A stretch of 27,915 bases of DNA from contig UROZ01000015.1 of the NCBI GenBank assembly GCA_900549655.1, forward strand, positions 1 to 27,915. The letters run 5' to 3'. Both the position numbers and the translations under genes were made by a program. A model generated the notes under the pieces. That model had not been told where the DNA came from and searched no databases. It saw nothing but the letters and a program-made list of their open reading frames with translations. Shown piece after piece: positions 14,010-21,019 of the stretch; the first letter of the stretch is position 1; each line of letters opens with the position of its first letter. Source of the stretch: an uncultured Collinsella sp. Lineage in GTDB: Bacteria > Actinomycetota > Coriobacteriia > Coriobacteriales > Coriobacteriaceae.

Positions 14010-16520
14010 ATGAACGATTCTGCTCTTAAGAGCTTCTGCACCTGGGCCCGTACGGAGCTCATCAAAGGCGTGGAGGCGCAGATGGTGCGCTACGGCATCA
14101 CCGAACCTGCACCCGCGCCCGTTGGGTCCGAGACCGTCAACGGCCTGCCCCTAAGTCCGGCTGAGATTGAGCAACGCGACGAACTGCTGCGCATGCAGGC
14201 AGAGGTGGGTCACGAGGCGCTGCACGACCGTGCGGCCTACACCTGGTTCAACCGCATCGTGGCCATTCGCTTCATGGATGCATGCGGATGGCTTCCCAGC
14301 CGTATGCGCATGCTAAGTCGCGCGGACGGCAGCCATGGCAGCGAGGCCGTGGAGAACGCACTGGACGTGGAAATAACGACGGCCGATACCGATCGCATAG
14401 CCGAGCTCAAGATGGCGGGCTTGGATGAACCGTTGTGGCGCTACCTGTTTGTTGCTCAGTGCGAGGAGCTTGCCGATTGCCTGCCGGGCGTCTTTGAACG
14501 CGTGGGCGGAGCCATGGAGCTGCTGTTGCCCCAGGGCCTCATGATGGCTGACAGTGTGGTGGGCAAACTCAATGCCGTCCTCACTGACGAGGACTGGCGC
14601 GAGGGCGTAACCGTTCTGGGCTGGATGTATCAGTACTACAATGCCGACGTTAAAGACGAGTTCTTCAAGTCCAAGCGCAAGGCAGCAGCGGCGGACATCG
14701 CGACCGCCACGCAGCTCTTCACCCCCGAGTGGATCGTGCGCTATATGGTCGAGAACTCGCTCGGCCGTCTGTGGATGCTCAACAATCCGGGGAGTTTGCT
14801 ACGCGAGCGCATGGAGTATTACATCGAGCCCGATGCTGAGCACGAGGACTTCATTCGCATTTCGAGTCCCGAGGAGATAACCCTCTGCGACCCCGCATGC
14901 GGCTCGGGCCATATCTTGGTCTATGCGTTTGAGCTGCTCTTCCATATGTACGAGGAGCGCGGCTATCGTGAGCGCGAGATTCCCGAGCTCATTCTTACTA
15001 AAAACCTTGCAGGTATGGAAATCGATTCCCGCGCGGCACAGATCGCGGAGCTGGCGCTTGCCATGTGCGCCCGCGAGCACGACCGTCGCTTCTTTAGGCG
15101 TGGCATTCGCGCCGACGTTACCGTGCTCTCGAGCATCCCGCTAGGGGAGGACGAGCTGCCGGGTAACAAGAAGCTCGCCGAGGAGCTGAGTCATTTGGGC
15201 GAGATCGGTTCGCTGCTCAATCCCTCAGAGGACGAGATCGACGAGCTCAAGGCTGCCGCCGCGAGTTGTTCCGATGACCTTTTTGCCGCTACGGCCAAAA
15301 CTAAGCTCGAAAGCGCTGCCGCCATCTGCGAGAAGCTGTCCCGTCGTTTTACCTGCACCGTTGCGAATCCTCCGTATATGGGCAGCAGCAGCTTTAATCC
15401 ATTCATGAGCAAGTGGATCAAGAAGAACTACCCCGACGTGAAGAGCGACCTCTGCACGTGCTTTATCGAGCGCGGTTTTAACCTTGTCGAGGATAAGGGC
15501 TACGCCGCAATGGTTACCATGCAGAGTTGGATGTTCCTGGGCAGCTTTGAGAAGATGCGCGCCAAGGTTATCGACAACAAGACAATCGTTTCCATGGCCC
15601 ATCTGGGACCTCGCGCGTTCGATGCCATCGGTGGTGAGGTCGTCAATGTGACTGCCGATGTCATCTACAATGGCCGCGCGGCATGCGAGGGTGCCTATGT
15701 TCGCCTCGTCGACATCAACGGCAGCGAGGCGAAGCGTCTCAAGTTGCTCGAGGCGATCCGAAACCCCGACTGCGGCTGGTTCTATCGCCGCGACGCCGAC
15801 ACCTTCAAGCAAATCCCCGGCACCCCCATAGCCTACTGGGCCAGTGACGCTCTTCTGGATGCGTTTGGAAACGCAAAACAGCTCAGTGAGTATGGCAAGC
15901 CGCGCCAAGGGCTTGCTACTGGCGAGAACGCTCGTTTCGTTCGCGAGTGGTGGGAAGTCGATGATTGCAAGAGCGTCTATTCCTGTGGATCTATTCAAGA
16001 GTCGATTGAAAGCGCTTGCAAGTGGTTCCCCTACAACAAGGGCGGCGATTTCCGCAAATGGTACGGAAATAATAGCTCAGTTGTTAACTGGGAGAATGAC
16101 GGACAGGAGATCCGTAATTACAAAGACCAGAATGGTAGATTGCTTTCCAGGCCACAGAATACAAACTGCTTCTTTAGCCCATCGATTACCTGGTCGAAGA
16201 TTTCAAGCGGGTCCATTGCGTTTCGTTTTAAGCCTGCTGGGCATATCTTTGATGTGGCGGGCACGAGCGTTTTTAGCGACGAGGAGTCACTCAAGTATCT
16301 CCAGGGAGCTTGTAACAGCTCCGTGATCATGCGTGTCGCAAGCATGCTCTCGCCGACGCTTAATTTCGAGGTAGGCCAAATCGCAACCTACCCGATCATT
16401 CAGAACGAGGAACAGGAGCCGTTGGTCAACGACATGGTCGACTCGTGCCGCGAACTATCAAAAACCGATTGGGATTCGTTTGAAACCTCTTGGGATTTCA
16501 AACATAACCCTTTGGTGTAG
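14010..16520 (+). CDS. pglX: BREX adenine methyltransferase PglX, N-terminal part (split gene)
   Basis: This 836-residue ORF covers the methyltransferase core and target-recognition region of type 1 PglX, which adds N6-methyl groups to adenine at the BREX site and marks self DNA. The SAM-binding motif I is DPACGSGH (from D294) and the catalytic motif IV is NPPY (453-456). The region after about residue 610 (near 15,840) is visibly less GC-rich and is where family members differ in specificity. The ORF stops with TAG at 16518-16520 directly after DWDSFETSWDFKHNPLV, a sequence that in intact homologues (about 1150-1225 residues) continues into a conserved C-terminal domain. Here that domain is a separate ORF at 17308-18276, with a HEPN gene between. 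Whether the halves reassemble is not known. Confidence 0.93.
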   Translation: MNDSALKSFCTWARTELIKGVEAQMVRYGITEPAPAPVGSETVNGLPLSPAEIEQRDELLRMQAEVGHEALHDRAAYTWFNRIVAIRFMDACGWLPSRMRMLSRADGSHGSEAVENALDVEITTADTDRIAELKMAGLDEPLWRYLFVAQCEELADCLPGVFERVGGAMELLLPQGLMMADSVVGKLNAVLTDEDWREGVTVLGWMYQYYNADVKDEFFKSKRKAAAADIATATQLFTPEWIVRYMVENSLGRLWMLNNPGSLLRERMEYYIEPDAEHEDFIRISSPEEITLCDPACGSGHILVYAFELLFHMYEERGYREREIPELILTKNLAGMEIDSRAAQIAELALAMCAREHDRRFFRRGIRADVTVLSSIPLGEDELPGNKKLAEELSHLGEIGSLLNPSEDEIDELKAAAASCSDDLFAATAKTKLESAAAICEKLSRRFTCTVANPPYMGSSSFNPFMSKWIKKNYPDVKSDLCTCFIERGFNLVEDKGYAAMVTMQSWMFLGSFEKMRAKVIDNKTIVSMAHLGPRAFDAIGGEVVNVTADVIYNGRAACEGAYVRLVDINGSEAKRLKLLEAIRNPDCGWFYRRDADTFKQIPGTPIAYWASDALLDAFGNAKQLSEYGKPRQGLATGENARFVREWWEVDDCKSVYSCGSIQESIESACKWFPYNKGGDFRKWYGNNSSVVNWENDGQEIRNYKDQNGRLLSRPQNTNCFFSPSITWSKISSGSIAFRFKPAGHIFDVAGTSVFSDEESLKYLQGACNSSVIMRVASMLSPTLNFEVGQIATYPIIQNEEQEPLVNDMVDSCRELSKTDWDSFETSWDFKHNPLV

Positions 16521-16529
16521 GTGCTGGTT

Positions 16530-17186
16530 ATGGACAAAGCCTGTATATCTTCATTTCATATGTCTCTGCATGAATCTAGCTATTGGACTCCGGATGAGAT
16601 TTCTTCTATTTGGGATTTCTTTGTGACTAAATCTGTAGCTAACTCTGCCTCTCAAAGAAGAACCGCCTCTGATTATGGATTGAAACAATTGCCATTCGAT
16701 ACTCTTCTTGAGTATGAAGGGGTGCCTTCCGGGAAGCGTGAATTACTTATGGCTGATAATCTTGGAGATGTGATTGAGGAATATGGATTTAAAACAACTG
16801 TAAATCAAAAGTCGGCTGATGGAGTTAAACAAGAGATTGAAGCTCCGATTGATATCGTTAGTCCGAGGGTCCTCTGTATTCAACCTTATACAATCTCTGG
16901 TCGCAAGGGTCCCGAACCTAAAGACTCAGGTAAAGGAATGACTTTACTAACTCATATCCGCAATTCACTTGCACATGGGTGTACGTATTACTTCCCTAAT
17001 GGAATGATGCTTCTCGAGGATAAAGCTGGTGGTTCAAGTGGAAAAACGACTGCCATGATGCTTCTGCCTCAAAAGGCGTTTACCGACTGGATAAAGGCGA
17101 TTGATATTGACGCTCGTTTTTATTTTAAGGACGCTAGCAGAGGCGAATTTGAAAAGCTCATTCATAGAAAGAGCAACAAACACTAG
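16530..17186 (+). CDS. HEPN-type protein embedded between the pglX halves (putative ribonuclease)
   Basis: This 218-residue protein (from ATG 16530; a GTG at 16521 abutting the pglX stop is an alternative) has the motif RNSLAHG, with R144 and H149 spaced as R-x4-H and a polar Asn after the Arg. This is the catalytic signature of HEPN RNases, and the context THIRNSLAHGCTYYFP is typical. The rest is soluble and mixed alpha/beta; similarity to the pEK499_p136 HEPN family is from memory and less certain. Base composition is strikingly AT-rich compared with all neighbours, indicating recent transfer. It lies inside pglX, 9 bases after the first half and 121 bases before the second. Toxin, back-up effector or anti-phage RNase are all possible. 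Confidence 0.75.
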   Translation: MDKACISSFHMSLHESSYWTPDEISSIWDFFVTKSVANSASQRRTASDYGLKQLPFDTLLEYEGVPSGKRELLMADNLGDVIEEYGFKTTVNQKSADGVKQEIEAPIDIVSPRVLCIQPYTISGRKGPEPKDSGKGMTLLTHIRNSLAHGCTYYFPNGMMLLEDKAGGSSGKTTAMMLLPQKAFTDWIKAIDIDARFYFKDASRGEFEKLIHRKSNKH

Positions 17187-17307
17187 GGAATTAATAAACG
17201 ACGCGCTTTAATCCGTAAAGAATTTAAATCTGATAATTGTTTAGCTGGCTAGCGCAAATTTTAAATCTGCATAGCCGCACTTTTCAACAAAGAAAGGGCG
17301 GTCTGTC

Positions 17308-18276
17308 ATGGCCACTTTACTTCAAGATAAATACGAGGCTCGTAAGGCCGAGGTCAATGCTCGCTTCGAGCAGCTTCGCACTAACGAGGAAGAGCTCAAC
17401 CGAATCTTTGCCAAGATCTACAACATGGAGGGTGAGGTGCCCATCGAGGTCGAGGATAAGTTCGTTTCGGTGGCGCGCATCTTCGATACCGCAGATGAGA
17501 TTCCCGAGAGCTATAAAGGCAACAAATACGTGCGTACCAAGCGCGACGAGATCACCTCGCTCATAAGCTATGCCGTGGGCTGCATGTTTGGTCGCTATTC
17601 GCTGGATGTGGACGGACTGGTCCTGGCCGATCAGGGCGCCACGGTCGACGACTATCTGTCAAAGATGTCTGATCCCGCGCACGTGACCTTTATGCCCGAT
17701 AGCGATAACGTGCTGCCCATCACCGACGATGAGTACTTTGACGACGACATCGTGCGCTACTTTATCGACTTTGTGCGTACCGTGTACGGCGAGGAGACGC
17801 TCGAGCAGAACCTGGCCTTTATTGCCGAGGCGCTCGGCGGCAAGGGCACCTCGCGCGAGGTAATCCGCACCTACTTTTTGAAGGACTTCTTTAAGGACCA
17901 CTGCCAGACCTATAAGAAGCGTCCCATCTACTGGCTGTTCGACAGTGGAAAAAAGAACGGCTTCAAGTGCCTTGTTTACATGCATCGCTATCAGCCCGAC
18001 CTGTTGGCTCGCATCCGCACCGACTATGTGCATGAGCAGCAGGAGCGCTATCGCTCGCAGATCGGCTATGCCAACGATGCCCTTGCCAGTGCCGAGCGCG
18101 GCGAGCGCGTGCGCTTGGATAAGCGCGTCAAAAAGCTCAACGACCAGCTCAAAGAGATCATTGGCTACGAGGAGAAGCTGCATCACTTGGCAGACCAGAT
18201 GATTAAGATCGACCTGGATGACGGCGTCAAGGTCAACTACGCCAAGTTTCAGGATGTGCTGGCAAAGATCAAGTAA
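17308..18276 (+). CDS. pglX: PglX C-terminal domain as separate ORF (split gene)
   Basis: These 322 residues match the C-terminal domain of type 1 PglX: RFEQLRTNEEELNRIF (about 20-34), TSLISYAVGCMFGRYSLDVDGL (83-104), VLPITDDEYFDDDIV (135-149), GTSREVIRTYFLKDFFKDHC (180-199) and KRPIYWLFDSGKKNGFK (204-220), ending in a basic coiled-coil-like region. The opening ATLLQDKYEARKAEV aligns with the segment that lies a few residues after the SWDF..HPL sequence in intact PglX, so almost nothing is lost at the break. It has its own ATG with AAAGGG nearby. The preceding 121-base gap is AT-rich with a repeated TTAAATCTG and stops in frame (TAG at 17272). pglZ follows 23 bases downstream. Base composition returns to that of the host operon. 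Confidence 0.92.
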   Translation: MATLLQDKYEARKAEVNARFEQLRTNEEELNRIFAKIYNMEGEVPIEVEDKFVSVARIFDTADEIPESYKGNKYVRTKRDEITSLISYAVGCMFGRYSLDVDGLVLADQGATVDDYLSKMSDPAHVTFMPDSDNVLPITDDEYFDDDIVRYFIDFVRTVYGEETLEQNLAFIAEALGGKGTSREVIRTYFLKDFFKDHCQTYKKRPIYWLFDSGKKNGFKCLVYMHRYQPDLLARIRTDYVHEQQERYRSQIGYANDALASAERGERVRLDKRVKKLNDQLKEIIGYEEKLHHLADQMIKIDLDDGVKVNYAKFQDVLAKIK

Positions 18277-18299
18277 CTGCAGATACGGTAAGGATATTC

Positions 18300-21008
18300 A
18301 TGCCCAAGATCGATGTAGAAGAACAGCTCAAACTGCGGTTTTTGCAACCGTTGCCTGCATGTATGCCCCGCCGTGTGGTGGTTTGGCACGATGCGGACGG
18401 CGAGTTTGCCCCTGAGTTTGAGCGATTGGCCGCCGAGGGTTTCGACGGCGCGGGGGCCGATGCTGGCGTTATGCCCGCTCACGGTGACTTTGAGCGCCCG
18501 GTGCGGTTTGTTGAGGCCTGCGAGGGCCGCATGTTTGCCGTTAAGAAGCTTATCAACCGCGATGACCTTGCGAGCGATATCTTGCTGTATCGCCGTTGCC
18601 CGCGCGGCAGGCTTGAGGGCGATTGGCTTGCCGATGTCGAGCTGTATGCCGATCGGTTCCAGGCTGACTATCTTTCGCTTTTGGCCGATCAGCTTGGTAT
18701 CGAGAACATCGATGCCGTGCGCGAGAGTCTGCGCGAGCACAAGGCGTTCTTTGATGCCAAGACCCGCTGCGCTAAGTTTGCCGCGTGTGTTCCGCATGCC
18801 TCGGGCGCATCCGATATCGAACTCGGCATCCTTACGGTGATTTTTGGCGGTAAAGAGCTTGGTGACGCGCGCCCCGCGTTTGTGCTGCGTGGCTGTATGA
18901 CCATGCTGCTGCACGAGGGTCCCGAGGCACTGGCCGAGTTGATGGACAAGTACTGCGTGCGCGATGTGCTCTCTGCCTTTATGCTTCGCTGCTATGGGTT
19001 TGAGGGACCGCTGTATGAGCGCGACTCATTGCTTATGCTTTCATCCCATGTGCTCCTTACGGCGGCGTCTACCGCGCTTCCCGAGGGGGCGCTCAAGGGG
19101 CTTGAGAGCCATGTGGCTCCCGCCTATGGGCCCTATTGCCTTGAGGCGGTGCGTACGTGGGACCAGGCCGCCGATACCCAGGCATCGAGCGAGGACCTAT
19201 TTGAGATTTGCCGTTTGGTTGAGGACGCCCGCGGACTCTTTGCACGGTTCGAGACCTTGCCGATCGATGTGCTGACCTCGCTTGATGTGTTTCCGTGCGT
19301 CAATGAGGCTGTGCTCTCGCAGCTGTTCTGCTCGTTTGCGCAAGGTGCAGACCGTGTTGAGGATGCGCGTGCCTTTGCTGCGCGCCGTTGCGACCTAAGC
19401 TGGTACCGTCGTGTCGAGAGCTACTTTGACCTGCTTGCCGCTGTGGCCGATATGTGTGCGTTTAGGCAGGCGCACGCGGGCGGGTTCCATCTGGCGCAGC
19501 CCCAGCAGGTGTGGGATGCCTACACGTCCGATTGGTATGCCATGGATGCCGCCTATCGTCATATGTGCACCGCGTATCTGCGGGCGCGCTCCGTCGAGTG
19601 CGATGTGCTCGAGGAGCCCACCCGCGCTGTGGCGGACTGGGCGGAGAATCTCTACAGCAACTGGTTCTTGGCGGATGCCAATGCCTGCTGGACATCCGCT
19701 GCGCAAGGGGAGTGGGCCGATTGCGGCTACATCGAGGGTCCCGAACGGCAGGATGAGTTCTACTGGCATGTGCTGCCCACCTTTGTGGGCTCTGCTAAAA
19801 CGACGGTCGTTATCGTGAGCGACGCGCTGCGCTATGAGGTGGCCTGCGACGTCGCGGCGCTGCTCGAGCGCGAGCGCGGCGGCAACGTCAAGGTTTCTAG
19901 CATGCAGGCGGTCTTTCCCTCCATTACAGAGGTGGGCATGCCCGCGCTGCTGCCGCATCAGGCGCTTGGGCTTGCAGCGGATGGTTCGTTTGTGCTGGCT
20001 GACGGCAAGCCCACCGCAACGACTCCGCAACGCGAGGCCGTGCTTACCCATGTTGAGCCTACGGCCCGCGCTTTGCGCTCGAGCGCATACCTCAACATGG
20101 CGGGAACCGAGCGTAAGGCGCTGCTCAAGGACTCAAGACTTGTTTACCTCTACCACAACAAGATCGATGCCACGGGCGAGAAGGCCGCTACGCAGGACGA
20201 CGTCTTCGGTGCCTGTGCGGACACCGTGGAGGAACTTGCTGCGTTGGCGCGCCGCGTGTGCACCGACGCCCCGGGCGCGCGTGTTGTTATGACGGCGGAT
20301 CACGGCTTCATCTACACGCGTCGTGAGCTCAACGAGTGCCAGATGCTCGGCAAGCCAGATCTTCCCTTCCTTGACGCTCCTGTCATGCACGGCAAGCGTC
20401 ATCTGGTGGTGCCCAACGAGGCCGTGGCCAAGCTTTCGGAAGAGGCATGTGAGGTGTTTGTTAATGTTAACATGGGACGTTTGGGCGCCGGTTTTGAGGG
20501 GTTTGCCCCGCGCGAGAACGTGCACTTCAAGCGTCCCGGCGGCACTAACAACTACGTCCACGGCGGCATGAGCCTGCAGGAGCTCTGCGTGCCCGTTATC
20601 GGTTTTTGGCGTGCGCGCTCGGGTTCCAAGGACTTTGTCGACACGCGCGCGGCGACGCTGCGCGTACTAAGTGAGGGACGCCGAGTGACCAACTCGCTCT
20701 TCTCAGTCAACTTGATCCAGGAAGAACCTGCCCAAGGTAAGGTCTTGCCGTGCGAGTACGAGCTGGTGTTTACCGATGCAAGTGGCAACGAGGTGAGCGA
20801 TACGGTCAAGGCGCATGCCAACAAGATTTCTGTTAACTCGCAGGAGCGCGTGGTGCATGCCAAGTTTGCGTTGCATGCAGCGGATGGATTCTCGGCCAAG
20901 GGTCCGTACTATCTGGTCTGCCGCGAGCGCGAGACGGGCAAGATCGTTTGGCGCGAGACGTACACCATCGCTGTTTCGTTTGCCCCTGTTGCTGACTTTG
21001 GTTTTTAG
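18300..21008 (+). CDS. pglZ: BREX phosphatase-superfamily protein PglZ
   Basis: This 902-residue type 1 PglZ belongs to the alkaline phosphatase superfamily and is one of the two genes that define BREX/Pgl systems. The PglZ domain is in the second half: the first metal-binding/catalytic block is TVVIVSDALRYEV (D508), and the second is VVMTADHGFIYTRRE (D667-H668). The segment LYHNKIDATGEKA between them is also characteristic. The N-terminal half is helical and variable, and the last 130 residues form a beta-rich domain (LPCEYELVFTDASGNEV). Length and order are normal. AAGGA precedes the ATG. The stop overlaps the ribosome site of brxL, so pglZ and brxL are tightly coupled. Confidence 0.95.
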   Translation: MPKIDVEEQLKLRFLQPLPACMPRRVVVWHDADGEFAPEFERLAAEGFDGAGADAGVMPAHGDFERPVRFVEACEGRMFAVKKLINRDDLASDILLYRRCPRGRLEGDWLADVELYADRFQADYLSLLADQLGIENIDAVRESLREHKAFFDAKTRCAKFAACVPHASGASDIELGILTVIFGGKELGDARPAFVLRGCMTMLLHEGPEALAELMDKYCVRDVLSAFMLRCYGFEGPLYERDSLLMLSSHVLLTAASTALPEGALKGLESHVAPAYGPYCLEAVRTWDQAADTQASSEDLFEICRLVEDARGLFARFETLPIDVLTSLDVFPCVNEAVLSQLFCSFAQGADRVEDARAFAARRCDLSWYRRVESYFDLLAAVADMCAFRQAHAGGFHLAQPQQVWDAYTSDWYAMDAAYRHMCTAYLRARSVECDVLEEPTRAVADWAENLYSNWFLADANACWTSAAQGEWADCGYIEGPERQDEFYWHVLPTFVGSAKTTVVIVSDALRYEVACDVAALLERERGGNVKVSSMQAVFPSITEVGMPALLPHQALGLAADGSFVLADGKPTATTPQREAVLTHVEPTARALRSSAYLNMAGTERKALLKDSRLVYLYHNKIDATGEKAATQDDVFGACADTVEELAALARRVCTDAPGARVVMTADHGFIYTRRELNECQMLGKPDLPFLDAPVMHGKRHLVVPNEAVAKLSEEACEVFVNVNMGRLGAGFEGFAPRENVHFKRPGGTNNYVHGGMSLQELCVPVIGFWRARSGSKDFVDTRAATLRVLSEGRRVTNSLFSVNLIQEEPAQGKVLPCEYELVFTDASGNEVSDTVKAHANKISVNSQERVVHAKFALHAADGFSAKGPYYLVCRERETGKIVWRETYTIAVSFAPVADFGF

Positions 21009-21019
21009 GAGTGTGCCCT

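Noticed and set aside
16521..17307. Sequencing or assembly frameshift as the cause of the split pglX
   Set aside because: The halves are separated by about 790 bases with a complete gene of distinct composition, not by a single-base error.
16480..17330. Insertion sequence with target duplication around the HEPN gene
   Set aside because: I found no transposase, no terminal inverted repeats and no direct repeat flanking the insertion, so homologous exchange is a better guess.
14010..18276. Invertible pglX of the Lactobacillus type (recombinase-driven shuffling)
   Set aside because: No recombinase gene, no second pglX fragment in opposite orientation and no long inverted repeats are in the window.
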